Position numbers and translations under genes: made by a program. The notes under the pieces were generated by a model that was given only the letters and a program-made list of their open reading frames with translations, did no database searches and had not been told where the DNA came from. Positions 33,785-42,572 of a stretch of DNA of 55,504 bases are shown here, one piece after another (the stretch's first letter is position 1; every line of letters starts with the position of its first letter). Source of the DNA: Actinomycetota bacterium (GTDB taxonomy: Bacteria; Actinomycetota; Acidimicrobiia; Acidimicrobiales; JAJPHD01); assembly GCA_021325455.1 (NCBI GenBank), contig JAJPHD010000015.1, forward strand, positions 1 to 55,504. Reading direction: 5' to 3'.

Positions 33785-35617
33785 GTGGCGGAGGAGCCCT
33801 ACCAGTCCCTCTACCGGCGCTACCGGCCCCAGCGGTTCGCCGAGATCCGGGGCCAGGAGCATGTCACCGCGGCCCTGCGCAACGCTCTTCGCCAGGGCCG
33901 GGTGGGCCACGCCTACCTGTTCAGCGGGCCCCGCGGGACCGGCAAGACCTCCACAGCCCGGGTCCTGGCCAAGGCCCTCAACTGTGAGGCGCCCGAGGAG
34001 GGGGAGCCCTGCGGGCGGTGCCGGTCGTGCCGGGCCGTGGCCGAGGGGTCCTCGCTCGATGTGCACGAGCTGGACGCCGCCTCCAACAACGGGGTCGAGG
34101 CCATGAGGGAACTGGTCAGCCGGGCCGCGCTGGGGACGCCGGGACGGCACAAGGTCTACATCGTGGACGAGGTCCACATGCTCTCCACGGCCGCCTCCAA
34201 CACCTTGCTGAAGACGCTGGAGGAGCCCCCGGCCCACGTGGTCTTCGTGCTGGCCACGACCGATCCCCACCGGGTGCTGCCCACCATCAGGAGCCGGACC
34301 CAGCACTTCGAGTTCCACCTCTTCCCGTCGTCGCTGCTCACCGAGCTGTTGATGGACGTCCAGGCTGACGCCGGCTTGGGCCTGCCACCCGAGGCGATCG
34401 CGGTGGCGGTCAGGCGGGGCAACGGCTCGCCCCGGGATGCCCTGTCCGCCCTGGACCAGGTGGCGGCGGCCGGGACGGCGGCCGACGAGGTGGCGGTGCT
34501 GGACGACGTGGTGGAGGCCCTCTGTGAGCGGGACCCGGGCCGGGCCCTGCTGGCGGTGGCCGAGGGCATCGAAGCCGGCCGGGAGCCCCAGCGCATGGCC
34601 ACCGAGCTCGTCGAGCACCTGCGCCAGGGGTTCCTCGCCACCCTGGCCCCGTCCCTGGTGACCTTGCCGGACGAGGCCCGGGACCGTGCCGGCGAGCAGG
34701 CTCGCCGACTGGGCCTGCCGGCCCTGGTGCGGGCCATGGAGGCCCTGGGCCAGTCGCTCGTCGACATGCGTGACACCCTGGACGCCAGGGTGACCCTGGA
34801 GGTGGCCCTGGTGAGGCTGGCGACGCCCGAGGCTGATGCCTCGCCTGCCGCCTTGCTGGAGAGGGTCCAGCGGCTGGAGCACCAGCTGCGCTCGGGTGGG
34901 ACGGCGGGCATCCGCCAAGCGGCCCATGAGGTGGTGGAGCCGGGCCCCAGCCGGCCCGGGCCGCCTGCCGGGGGTGGGTCGGGGCTCCCGGGAGGAGCAG
35001 CGTCCCGGCCGGCGCTGGGTGCCTTGCGGCGCCAGGCGGGTCTCGGCCCGGCCCAGCCGGTGGGGGTGCCGGCGGGCCCTCCCGCGCCTGCGGGCTCCCC
35101 GCCTCCGAGCCAGGCCGGGACGGCCGCCCCTCCTGGCGGCCGGCCGGGCCCATCCCGGGATGACCTCTCCCAGGCCTGGGGTGACCACATCCTGGAGCGG
35201 CTGCGGCCCCGGGCCCGTGCCCTCTACAGATCGGGGAGGTTCATGGCGGCGAGCGGGGGGGTGGCGGAGTTCGGCCTTCCGAGCGAGCCCCAACGGCAGG
35301 CGGCCGGGGCCTGTCAGGCCGAGGTGGAGGCGGCCCTGTCGGAGCACTTTGGAGTGCCCGTGCGCCTGCGCCTGGTGCTGGATGTGGCCCCCGGCCAGGT
35401 GGGGCCGGCCGGGCGGGAGGAAGCGGGTTCCCCCGGTCCATCCGCCTCACCTGCTCCTGCCCCGCCGGTCGCATGGTCACCGGAGAGCACCGGCCTGCAC
35501 GAGGCACCCGACTGGTCGGAGGTGGAGGACCTCCCCGAGGCGGACGGGAGCGCCGCCTCGATCGAGGCCCATCTGATGCAGGCCTTCCCGGGGGCGAGAG
35601 AGGTGGGTGAGCCATGA
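33785..35617 (+). CDS. dnaX: DNA polymerase III subunit gamma/tau
   Basis: The 610-residue clamp-loader ATPase has Walker A GPRGTGKT (48-55), a four-Cys zinc module (Cys67, 76, 79, 82), Walker B VDEVHMLS (about 128-135), sensor 1 FVLATTDPHR, and the sensor 2-type GSPRDALSALDQ. Oligomerisation domain III follows, then a Pro/Gly-rich linker (about 385-455) and a C-terminal tau-like region. It loads the sliding clamp and bridges the polymerase. No A-rich slippery site of the E. coli type was seen, so a separate gamma form is not predicted. It starts the dnaX - ybaB - recR operon. Confidence 0.95.
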   Translation: MAEEPYQSLYRRYRPQRFAEIRGQEHVTAALRNALRQGRVGHAYLFSGPRGTGKTSTARVLAKALNCEAPEEGEPCGRCRSCRAVAEGSSLDVHELDAASNNGVEAMRELVSRAALGTPGRHKVYIVDEVHMLSTAASNTLLKTLEEPPAHVVFVLATTDPHRVLPTIRSRTQHFEFHLFPSSLLTELLMDVQADAGLGLPPEAIAVAVRRGNGSPRDALSALDQVAAAGTAADEVAVLDDVVEALCERDPGRALLAVAEGIEAGREPQRMATELVEHLRQGFLATLAPSLVTLPDEARDRAGEQARRLGLPALVRAMEALGQSLVDMRDTLDARVTLEVALVRLATPEADASPAALLERVQRLEHQLRSGGTAGIRQAAHEVVEPGPSRPGPPAGGGSGLPGGAASRPALGALRRQAGLGPAQPVGVPAGPPAPAGSPPPSQAGTAAPPGGRPGPSRDDLSQAWGDHILERLRPRARALYRSGRFMAASGGVAEFGLPSEPQRQAAGACQAEVEAALSEHFGVPVRLRLVLDVAPGQVGPAGREEAGSPGPSASPAPAPPVAWSPESTGLHEAPDWSEVEDLPEADGSAASIEAHLMQAFPGAREVGEP

Positions 35618-36087
35618 GCGCCGAGCTGCCCGACCTGGGCGACCTGCTCCGCCGGGCCCAGCGGATGAGCGAGCAGCTGGCCGAGGCCCAGGCCCGGGCG
35701 GACGACCAGGTGGTGGAGGGGCGGGCCGGGGGGGGCGCCGTGCGGGTGACCGTATCGGGGGGCTTGGAGTTCCGCTCGGTCTCCATCGACCCGGCCGTGG
35801 TTGACCCGGCTGACCCCAGCCTGCTCGAGGACCTGGTCCTGGGCGCGCTCCATGACGCCATGGCCCAGGTGCAAAGGCTGCGAGGTGAGTCACTCGGGGA
35901 GATGGCCCCCGACCTCCTGGGGTCGTTGGAGGGCTTCCCCGGCCTGGAGGCCCTGACGGGCGGGCCCCCTTCGTCCCCGTCCGGGGAGGAACCGGGCCTC
36001 CTACCGGGCGATGTCCCTGCCTCCCCCTCCGGTCCCGAGCCGGGCCCTGCCGGGGAGCGGCCCGGCACCGGCCCCCCGGGCCCCTGA
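35614..36087 (+). CDS. YbaB/EbfC nucleoid-associated protein
   Basis: The 157-residue protein has the YbaB/EbfC core (about 1-100): [44 protein letters not shown] and [31 protein letters not shown]. The core dimerises and binds DNA. A Pro/Gly-rich tail of about 50 residues is extra compared with the usual 105-residue proteins. The ATG overlaps the dnaX stop as ATGA; this gene lies between dnaX and recR in most bacteria. Confidence 0.92.
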   Translation: MSAELPDLGDLLRRAQRMSEQLAEAQARADDQVVEGRAGGGAVRVTVSGGLEFRSVSIDPAVVDPADPSLLEDLVLGALHDAMAQVQRLRGESLGEMAPDLLGSLEGFPGLEALTGGPPSSPSGEEPGLLPGDVPASPSGPEPGPAGERPGTGPPGP

Positions 36088-36094
36088 TCTGCCC

Positions 36095-36700
36095 GTGGCT
36101 GTCTACGCCGGTCCTGTCCAGGACCTGATCGATCAACTCGGCCGCCTGCCCGGTGTCGGGCCCAAGTCGGCCCAGCGCATCGCCTTCCACCTCCTCAAGG
36201 TGCCCAAGGAGGAGGCCCTGCGCCTGGCCCAGGCCGTGGTGGCGGTGAAGGAGCGCATCGCCCTGTGCTCTCGCTGCTTCAACGTCTCCGAGGGCGAGCT
36301 GTGCTCCATATGCACCGACGAGCGCCGGGACCCTTCGATGCTGTGCGTGGTCGAGGAGCCCAAGGACATCGTGGCCGTCGAGAAGACCAGGGAGTACCGG
36401 GGCCGCTACCACGTCCTCCAGGGGGCGATCAACCCCATGGAGGGGATCGGGCCCGAGCAGCTCAAGATCAAGGAGCTGATGGGCCGGATCGGGACCGAAG
36501 GGGTGAAGGAGGTGATCATCTGCACCAACCCCAACCTCGAGGGGGAGTCCACGGCGCTTTTCCTGGCCCGACAACTCCGCCCCCGGGGGGTGAGGGTCAC
36601 CCGGATTGCCAGCGGCTTGCCGGTCGGGGGTGATCTCGAGTATGCCGACGAGCTGACCCTGGGCCGGGCCCTCGAGGGCCGCCGGGAGGTGGAGGGGTGA
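36095..36700 (+). CDS. recR: Recombination mediator RecR
   Basis: The 201-residue protein matches RecR in length. A helix-hairpin-helix ([21 protein letters not shown], about 11-31), a zinc finger with Cys58, 61, 70 and 73, a Toprim domain ([44 protein letters not shown]) and a Walker B-like end are visible. It works with RecO and RecF to load RecA on gapped DNA. GTG 36095 gives the family start; a longer frame upstream overlaps the ybaB tail and is not needed. Confidence 0.95.
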   Translation: MAVYAGPVQDLIDQLGRLPGVGPKSAQRIAFHLLKVPKEEALRLAQAVVAVKERIALCSRCFNVSEGELCSICTDERRDPSMLCVVEEPKDIVAVEKTREYRGRYHVLQGAINPMEGIGPEQLKIKELMGRIGTEGVKEVIICTNPNLEGESTALFLARQLRPRGVRVTRIASGLPVGGDLEYADELTLGRALEGRREVEG

Positions 36701-36716
36701 GGAGCTGGCCCGTTCC

Positions 36717-37901
36717 CTACGACAGGGTGCGGACCAGGAGGGCATCACCCTGGCCGCCGCCGCCGCAGAGGGCGGCCACGCCCAGGCCCCCGCCCCGCCG
36801 GCGCAGCTCGTGGAGCAGGGTGAGCGCCAGACGGTTGCCGGACATGCCGATGGGATGGCCGAGGGCGATGGCCCCCCCGTTCACGTTCACCACGTCATCC
36901 CTGAGCCCGAGGTCGTCCATGGACGCCAGGGCCACGGTGGCAAAGGCCTCGTTGAACTCGAACAGGTCCACATCCGCCAGCGCCAGGTGGGCCCGCTCGA
37001 GGGCGGCCCGGGTGGCCCGGGAGGGCTGGGTGAGCAGCGAGGCGTCCGGGCCCGCCACCTGCCCGTAGCCCACGACCTCCCCGAGGGGGACCACTCCGGT
37101 GCGGGAGGCCGCCTCCTTGGACATGACGACCAGGGCGCTGGCCCCGTCGGAGATCTGGCTGGCGTTGCCGGCGGTGATGGTGCCATCGGCCTCGAAGGCG
37201 GGCTTGAGCCTGGCCAGGGACTCGGTGGTGGTCCCCGGCCTCACCCCCTCGTCGGTGTCGACCGGTACGGGGTCACCCCGGCGCTGGGGGACGCTGACGG
37301 CCACGATCTCGTCCGTGAAGCGCCCGTCCTTGATGGCCGCCGCGGCCCGCTCGTGGGAGGCAGCGGCGAAGGCATCCTGGCGCTGGCGGGGGATGCAGGC
37401 CGCCCGGTTGTAATGCTCGGTCCCCGCCCCCATGGCACAGTGGTCGAAAGCGCAGTAGAGGCCGTCGTACATCATGGAATCGACGACCTTGGCGTCGCCC
37501 ATCCGGTACCCGGCCCGGGCCCCCGGCAGCAGGTAGGGCGCCTGGGTCATGGACTCCATGCCGCCGGCGACCACCACCTCGGCGTCCCCCGCCCCGATCA
37601 TCAGGTCGGCCAGGTAGACGGTGTTGAGGCCGGACAGGCAGACCTTGTTCACGGTCGTGGCGGGCACGGTCATGGGGATGCCGGCCTTGACCCCGGCCTG
37701 GCGGGCGGTTATCTGGCCCGCTCCGGCCTGGAGCACCTGGCCCATGAGGACGTAGTCCACGTCCTCGGGCCGGACCCCGGCCCGCTCCAGGGCGGCGGCG
37801 ATGGCGAAGCCGCCCAGCTCGGCGGCGCTGAAGCTGGCCAGCGCCCCCGACAGCTTCCCGATAGGGGTCCTTGCCCCTGCAACGATGACGGAACCGGGCA
37901 T
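36717..37901 (-). CDS. Acetyl-CoA acetyltransferase (thiolase)
   Basis: The 394-residue thiolase has the acylated Cys88 (VNKVCLSGL), the general-base region GHPIGMSG (His349) and the second Cys379 (CGGGGQGDA). It condenses two acetyl-CoA to acetoacetyl-CoA or runs in reverse. With the divergent crotonyl-CoA reductase and the hydroxyacyl-CoA dehydrogenase it supplies the entry steps of the ethylmalonyl-CoA pathway. ATG 37901 is preceded by GGGAGGT. A minus-strand TAGACT (37941-37936) may be its -10, placing the palindrome at 37945 upstream of it. Confidence 0.93.
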   Translation of the reverse strand: MPGSVIVAGARTPIGKLSGALASFSAAELGGFAIAAALERAGVRPEDVDYVLMGQVLQAGAGQITARQAGVKAGIPMTVPATTVNKVCLSGLNTVYLADLMIGAGDAEVVVAGGMESMTQAPYLLPGARAGYRMGDAKVVDSMMYDGLYCAFDHCAMGAGTEHYNRAACIPRQRQDAFAAASHERAAAAIKDGRFTDEIVAVSVPQRRGDPVPVDTDEGVRPGTTTESLARLKPAFEADGTITAGNASQISDGASALVVMSKEAASRTGVVPLGEVVGYGQVAGPDASLLTQPSRATRAALERAHLALADVDLFEFNEAFATVALASMDDLGLRDDVVNVNGGAIALGHPIGMSGNRLALTLLHELRRRGGGLGVAALCGGGGQGDALLVRTLS

Positions 37902-37944
37902 GAGACCTCCCGAGCGACGAGCTTCTTGTGCTCCTAGTCTAGGG

Positions 37945-37964
37945 AACCTACCGGCGGGTAAGTT
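37945..37964. promoter_or_regulatory. Palindromic operator over the ccr -10 box
   Basis: AACCTACCGG-CGGGTAAGTT pairs at 8 of 10 positions. It contains TAAGTT (37959-37964), which lies 6 bases before the ccr ATG and is its probable leaderless -10. A similar TACCG/CGGTA palindrome overlaps the -10 of the hydroxyacyl-CoA dehydrogenase gene (46700-46716). The form resembles TetR-family operators of actinobacterial acyl-CoA genes. Confidence 0.6.
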
Positions 37965-37970
37965 TGCTCC

Positions 37971-39311
37971 ATGCAAGAGCACCTCGACGCCATCCTGGTC
38001 GGCGCGCCCGGCGAGGACCTGGCCGCCATCCCCCTGCCGGAGTCGTACCGGGCCGCCGTGGTGCGCAAGGACGAGGTCGGGATGTTCACGGGCCTCCCGA
38101 GCGCCGACAAGGACCCGAGGAAGTCCCTGCACATCGAGGAGGTGCCGGTCCCCGAGCTGGCCCCGGACGAGGCGTTCGTGGCCGTCATGGCAAGCGCCAT
38201 CAACTTCAACACGGTGTGGACATCGATCTTCGAGCCCCTGCCCACCTTTGCCTTCCTCGAGCGGCTGGGACGGGAGAGCCGGTGGGGCGCCCGCCACGAC
38301 CTGCCCTACCACGTGGTGGGCTCCGACGCCTCCGGCGTGGTGATCCGGGTGGGGTCGGCGGTGCGGAACTGGCGGCCGGGAGACCGCGTCACCGTGCACT
38401 GCAACTACGTGGACGACCAGGACCCTGGGGCCCACGACGACTCGATGCTGGCCTCCAACCAACGCATCTGGGGCTTCGAGTCCAACTTCGGGGGCCTGGC
38501 CGACCTGGCCCTGGTCAAGGCCAACCAGCTCATGCCCAAGCCCGCCCACCTCACCTGGGAGGAGGCCGCCTGCAACGCCCTTTGCAACTCCACCGCCTAC
38601 CGGATGCTCGTGTCCCGCAACGGCGCCGACATGAGGCAGGGTGACGTCGTGCTGGTCTGGGGCGCCACCGGGGGCCTGGGCGGCTACGCCATCCAGTACG
38701 TGCTGAACGGGGGCGGGGTCCCGGTGGGCGTGGTGAGCTCGCCGGAGAAGGCGAAGCTGCTCGCCGACCTGGGCGTCGAGGCCGTGATAGACCGGCGGGC
38801 CAAGGCTTACCGGTTCTGGGCCGACGAGCACACCCAGGACGAGTCGGAGTGGCGCCGCCTCGGCAAGGACATCCGGGCCCTGGTGGGCGAGGATCCCGAC
38901 ATAGTCTTCGAGCACCCCGGCCGGGCCACGATGGGTGCCTCGGTGTTCGTGTGCAAGCGTGGTGGCATGGTCGTGACCTGCGCTGCCACCTCCGGCTACA
39001 TGATCGAGTACGACAACCGCCACCTCTGGATGAAGCTCAAGTCCATAAAGTCCAGCCATTTCGCCAACTACCGGGAGGCCTGGGAGGCCAACCGCCTCAT
39101 CGCCCTCGGCAAGATCCAGCCCATCCTCTCGGCCACCTACCCCTTGGGCGAGGTGGGTGAGGCGGCTCGCCAGGTGCAGCGCAACCTGCACGAGGGCAAG
39201 ATCGGGGTGCGCTGCCTGGCCCCTTGCGATGGCCTGGGGGTGGACGACCCGGAGCTCCGGGCCAAAGTGGGGGAGGACCGCATCACCACCTTCAGGAGGT
39301 TGGGCGCATGA
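37971..39311 (+). CDS. ccr: Crotonyl-CoA carboxylase/reductase
   Basis: The 446-residue MDR-family enzyme reductively carboxylates crotonyl-CoA to (2S)-ethylmalonyl-CoA with NADPH and CO2. Family hallmarks are PLPESYRAAVVRKDEV, NFNTVWTSIFEPLPTF, YHVVGSDASGVV, QRIWGFESNFGGLADLALV, GATGGLGGYAIQY (nucleotide loop) and MVVTCAATSGYMIEYDNRHLWMK. The start is leaderless by prediction (-10 TAAGTT, 6-base gap). Its stop overlaps the epimerase ATG as ATGA. Together with Ecm it is the diagnostic enzyme of the ethylmalonyl-CoA pathway. Confidence 0.95.
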   Translation: MQEHLDAILVGAPGEDLAAIPLPESYRAAVVRKDEVGMFTGLPSADKDPRKSLHIEEVPVPELAPDEAFVAVMASAINFNTVWTSIFEPLPTFAFLERLGRESRWGARHDLPYHVVGSDASGVVIRVGSAVRNWRPGDRVTVHCNYVDDQDPGAHDDSMLASNQRIWGFESNFGGLADLALVKANQLMPKPAHLTWEEAACNALCNSTAYRMLVSRNGADMRQGDVVLVWGATGGLGGYAIQYVLNGGGVPVGVVSSPEKAKLLADLGVEAVIDRRAKAYRFWADEHTQDESEWRRLGKDIRALVGEDPDIVFEHPGRATMGASVFVCKRGGMVVTCAATSGYMIEYDNRHLWMKLKSIKSSHFANYREAWEANRLIALGKIQPILSATYPLGEVGEAARQVQRNLHEGKIGVRCLAPCDGLGVDDPELRAKVGEDRITTFRRLGA

Positions 39312-39745
39312 CCAGCTCGCCGCACACACCTGTGCCGACGCCCGGGGAGCTCACCGCCTTGGACCACGTGGGGATCGCCGTGGCCGACCTGCAGGCCGCC
39401 GTGGCGTGGTACCGGATGGTGTTCGGGGCCGAGGTCGCCCACCGCGAGAGGGTCGACTCCGACGGGGTGGAGGAGGCCCTCATCAGGGTCGGGGACTCCT
39501 ATGTGCAGCTTCTCACCCCCACCCGGGCCGATTCGCCCGTGGCCCGCTTCCTGGAGCAGAGGGGAGAGGGCATCCACCACATCGGCTACCGGGTCGACGA
39601 CTGCGCCCTCAGCCTCCAGGCCGCCAAGCGGGCCGGCGCCAAGGTGATAGACGAGCGCCCCCGCCCCGGGTCCCGGGGCACCATCGTGGCCTTCCTGCAC
39701 CCCAAGGGGGCCTTTGGCACCTTGATCGAGCTGGTCCAGCAGTAG
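39308..39745 (+). CDS. Ethylmalonyl-CoA/methylmalonyl-CoA epimerase
   Basis: The 145-residue VOC-fold protein has paired modules with metal ligands in LDHVGIAVADL, GIHHIGYRVDD and the terminal GTLIELVQ. GDSYVQLLTP and HPKGAFGTLIEL are typical of methylmalonyl-CoA epimerases, which in this pathway also turn over ethylmalonyl-CoA. ATGA coupling to ccr supports the pathway role: it supplies the (2R) isomer to the mutase. Confidence 0.92.
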   Translation: MTSSPHTPVPTPGELTALDHVGIAVADLQAAVAWYRMVFGAEVAHRERVDSDGVEEALIRVGDSYVQLLTPTRADSPVARFLEQRGEGIHHIGYRVDDCALSLQAAKRAGAKVIDERPRPGSRGTIVAFLHPKGAFGTLIELVQQ

Positions 39746-39840
39746 TCGGGCCGCTACCGGATCGGGCACCACCCTGCGCAGCGTGATCAGGCGACTCGGG
39801 GCCGTGCGGGAGGAGAGGTTGCCGGCGGGGGACCGTTGAC

Positions 39841-40743
39841 GTGAAGGTGCACCTGGTGGACGGGACCTACGAGCTGTTCCGCCATTACTACGGGCGCCCT
39901 CCCCACCGGACGGCCGGGGGGGAGGAGGTGGCTGCCGTGCGGGGGGTCCTCGGCACCCTGCTCGCCCTGGTGGAGGGGGGCGCCACCCACATCGGGGTGG
40001 CCACCGACCATGTGATCGAGTCGTTCCGGAACGAGCTCTGGCCCGGCTACAAGTCTAGCCAGGGGGTGCCGGCGGACCTCCTGTCCCAGTTCGGCCTGCT
40101 CGAGGAGGCCATCGACTCCCTGGGGATGGTCGTGTGGCCCATGGTGGACCTGGAGGCCGACGATGCCCTGGCCTCGGCGGCGGCGGTGGCCGCCTCCGAG
40201 GCCGCCGTGGACCAGGTCATCATCTGCACCCCCGACAAGGACCTGGGCCAGTGCGTGCGGGGGTCCCGTGTCGTGCAGCTGGACCGGCGCCGGGGGGGCG
40301 AGGCCGGCGGAGGGGTGGTGGACGAGGCCGCCGTGCGCTCCCGCTACGGGATCGGGCCCACCTCGATCCCCGATTGGCTGGCCCTGGTGGGGGACTCCTC
40401 CGACGGCTTCCCGGGGCTGGCGGGCTGGGGGCCCAAGTCCGCCTCGGCCGTTCTGGCTCGCTACGGCCACCTGGAGGCCATACCGGATGCGCCCGGCCAG
40501 TGGGAGGTGACGGTGAGGGGGGCTGCCGCCCTTGCCGCCACCCTGGCTGCGGGGCGGGACCAGGCCTTGCTCTTCAGGGAGCTGGCCACCTTGCGGGTGG
40601 ACCGGACCCTGCTGACCGGCGTGGGCGAGCTGGAGTGGAAGGGGCCGGCGAGGGGCTTCGGGGCCATGTCCGGGCGCCTGGAGGCCCCCGGGCTGGCCAG
40701 GAGGGCCGAGCAGGCCGCCGCCCTGGCCGGGGGGGCCCGATGA
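39841..40743 (+). CDS. 5'-3' exonuclease (PolI N-terminal/FEN-like)
   Basis: The 300-residue FEN-family nuclease resembles the N-terminal exonuclease domain of DNA polymerase I. It has VHLVDGTYELFRHYY with Asp7, the acidic cluster DLEADDALAS, IICTPDKDLGQCV, and the H3TH region IPDWLALVGDSSDGFPGLAGWGPKSASAVLARYG. Stand-alone forms help remove RNA primers or flaps. GTG 39841 follows a run of purines (GGGGGAC). Nothing links it to the acyl-CoA genes around it apart from position. Confidence 0.9.
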   Translation: MKVHLVDGTYELFRHYYGRPPHRTAGGEEVAAVRGVLGTLLALVEGGATHIGVATDHVIESFRNELWPGYKSSQGVPADLLSQFGLLEEAIDSLGMVVWPMVDLEADDALASAAAVAASEAAVDQVIICTPDKDLGQCVRGSRVVQLDRRRGGEAGGGVVDEAAVRSRYGIGPTSIPDWLALVGDSSDGFPGLAGWGPKSASAVLARYGHLEAIPDAPGQWEVTVRGAAALAATLAAGRDQALLFRELATLRVDRTLLTGVGELEWKGPARGFGAMSGRLEAPGLARRAEQAAALAGGAR

Positions 40744-40795
40744 GGGAGAGGGGTTCTCGCCTGGGCGCTCATTTCGCCCCGGAACGTCCCCCCGG

Positions 40796-40801
40796 TAGCC
40801 T
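40796..40801 (+). promoter_or_regulatory. Predicted leaderless -10 of the carboxylase beta gene
   Basis: TAGCCT lies 9 bases before ATG 40811; no SD is visible in the gap. Confidence 0.4.
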
Positions 40802-40810
40802 CTAGCGGCG

Positions 40811-42370
40811 ATGCCCGAGCACTCGATGGCGGAGCGCCTGGAGGAACTGGCGGCGCGCAAGGCCGAGGCTCTCCATGCCGGTTCCGAGCAGGCCGTGGAG
40901 CGTCAGCACGCCCGGGGCAAGATGACCGCCCGTGAGCGTCTCGACTACCTGCTCGACGAGGGGTCCTTCCAGGAGCTGGACATGCTGGCCCGCCACCGGG
41001 CCCACGGCATGGGCATGGAGCGCAACCGCCCCTACACCGATGGCGTGATCACCGGGTTCGGGACCATCGACGGCCGGCGGGTCTGCGTCTTCAGCCAGGA
41101 TCCCACGGTCATGGGCGGGTCCCTCGGCGAGGTGTTCGGCGAGAAGGTGCACAAGGTCATGGACCTCGCCACCTCGGTGGGGGTCCCCTTCATCGGGCTG
41201 AACGACGGTGGGGGGGCCCGGGTGCAGGAAGGCGTCGTGGCCCTCCACTACTACGGGGGGATATTCAGGCGCAATGTGGCGGCCTCGGGCGTCATACCCC
41301 AGATCTCGGTCATCATGGGCGCCTGCGCCGGAGGGGCCGTCTACAGCCCGGCCATGACCGATTTCATCTTCATGGTCCAAGACACCTCGCACATGTTCAT
41401 CACGGGGCCCGATGTGGTGAAGACCGTGACCGGGGAGGAGGTCTCCCTGGAGGCATTGGGGGGGGCCATGAGCCATGCCACCAAGTCGGGTGTGGCCAGC
41501 TTCGTGGCTCCCGATGAGAAGTCCTGCCTCGACGAGGTGCGCTACCTGCTGTCCTTCCTCCCGTCGAACAACCTGGAGGAGCCCCCGGTGGTGGTCCCGG
41601 CCGACGACCCGTTGAGGGCCACGCCCGAGCTGGCCGAGCTGATGCCCGCCAGCTCCAGCCTGCCCTATGACATGAAGAGGGTCATCACCTCGGTGCTGGA
41701 CGAGGGCGACTATGTGGAGTACTTCCCCCATTGGGCCCTCAACCTGACCTGTGGCTTCGGGCGTCTCGATGGCCATGTGGTGGGCGTGGTGGGCAACCAG
41801 CCGTCGGTCCTGGCCGGCGTGCTCGACATCGACTCCTCCGAGAAGGGAGCTCGCTTTGTCAGGACCTGCGACGCCTTCAACATCCCCATACTGACCTTCG
41901 TGGACGTGCCCGGCTTCATGCCCGGGACCGACCAGGAGTACGGGGGCATCATCCGCCACGGGGCCAAGCTCCTCTACGCCTACTGCGAGGCCACCGTTCC
42001 CATGATCCAGGTCGTGACCCGCAAGGCCTACGGCGGCGCCTATGTCGTGATGAGCTCCAAGTCCATAGGGGCGGACCTGGCCTTCGCCTGGCCGTCGGCC
42101 GAGCTGGCGGTCATGGGTCCCCAGGGGGCGGTGGAGATCGTGCACCGCCGGGAGCTGGCGGCGGAGCCCGACCCCGCCGCCCGGCGGGCCGAACTGGTCG
42201 AGGAGTACACCGAGCGTTACGCCAACCCCTACGTGGCGGCCGAGCGGGGCTACGTGGATGACGTGATCGACCCCGCCGACACCCGGCGGCTCCTCATCCG
42301 CAGCCTGGCCATGCTGCGCTCCAAGCGGGAGGAGCTGCCCAAGCGCAAGCACGGGAACGTCCCCCTGTGA
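40811..42370 (+). CDS. pccB: Acyl-CoA carboxylase beta subunit (propionyl-CoA type)
   Basis: The 519-residue carboxyltransferase has the N-terminal GKMTARERLDYLLDEGSFQEL and, in both crotonase-like halves, Gly-rich oxyanion loops (NDGGGARVQEGV, GACAGGAVYSPAMTDF; PGFMPGTDQEYGGIIRHGAKLLYAY, RKAYGGAYVVMSSK). The spacing and the SHMFITGPDVVKTVTGEEV segment fit propionyl-CoA carboxylase. It moves the carboxyl group from biotin to propionyl-CoA, giving methylmalonyl-CoA, which also closes the ethylmalonyl-CoA pathway. No alpha (biotin) subunit is in the window. A small gene overlaps its stop. Confidence 0.93.
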   Translation: MPEHSMAERLEELAARKAEALHAGSEQAVERQHARGKMTARERLDYLLDEGSFQELDMLARHRAHGMGMERNRPYTDGVITGFGTIDGRRVCVFSQDPTVMGGSLGEVFGEKVHKVMDLATSVGVPFIGLNDGGGARVQEGVVALHYYGGIFRRNVAASGVIPQISVIMGACAGGAVYSPAMTDFIFMVQDTSHMFITGPDVVKTVTGEEVSLEALGGAMSHATKSGVASFVAPDEKSCLDEVRYLLSFLPSNNLEEPPVVVPADDPLRATPELAELMPASSSLPYDMKRVITSVLDEGDYVEYFPHWALNLTCGFGRLDGHVVGVVGNQPSVLAGVLDIDSSEKGARFVRTCDAFNIPILTFVDVPGFMPGTDQEYGGIIRHGAKLLYAYCEATVPMIQVVTRKAYGGAYVVMSSKSIGADLAFAWPSAELAVMGPQGAVEIVHRRELAAEPDPAARRAELVEEYTERYANPYVAAERGYVDDVIDPADTRRLLIRSLAMLRSKREELPKRKHGNVPL

Positions 42371-42561
42371 CGCCGTCACGGGAGGCAGGGGAGCCGGATC
42401 CCGCCGTGGTGGCGGCCATAGCCGCCGCCGTCGAGGCGTGCTGGCCCCGCTCCGCCCCCCCGTCCCCCGCCCCCCCACCCACCACGGCCTGGAGGTTCTC
42501 GGGACGGTGGTGGTCTGCGCCCGTGGCTCGGCGCCGGGACCGCCCCTGGGCCACGCGCTGA
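42367..42561 (+). CDS. Small protein after pccB, possible carboxylase epsilon-type subunit
   Basis: The 64-residue protein starts at GTG 42367, overlapping the pccB stop as GTGA. Its N-terminal helix (DPAVVAAIAAAVEACW), Pro/Ala linker and Trp/Arg-rich end (WRFSGRWWSAPVARRRDRPW) recall small carboxylase-associated subunits found directly after the beta gene in actinobacteria. It is not a clear match to AccE5. Assignment rests mainly on position and coupling. Confidence 0.5.
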   Translation: MTPSREAGEPDPAVVAAIAAAVEACWPRSAPPSPAPPPTTAWRFSGRWWSAPVARRRDRPWATR

Positions 42562-42572
42562 GCGCCGGGGCC

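Noticed and set aside
34000-35600. Programmed frameshift in dnaX giving a gamma form
   Set aside because: No A-rich slippery heptamer or similar site was seen; only the full-length product is supported.
36011-36094. Upstream extension of recR
   Set aside because: It would overlap the ybaB tail by 77 bases and add a Pro-rich segment absent from RecR; GTG 36095 gives the usual length.
39746-39770. CTACCGGATCGGGC resembling the ccr/dehydrogenase operator
   Set aside because: The right half does not match CGGTA and the spacing differs; it lies at no predicted -10.
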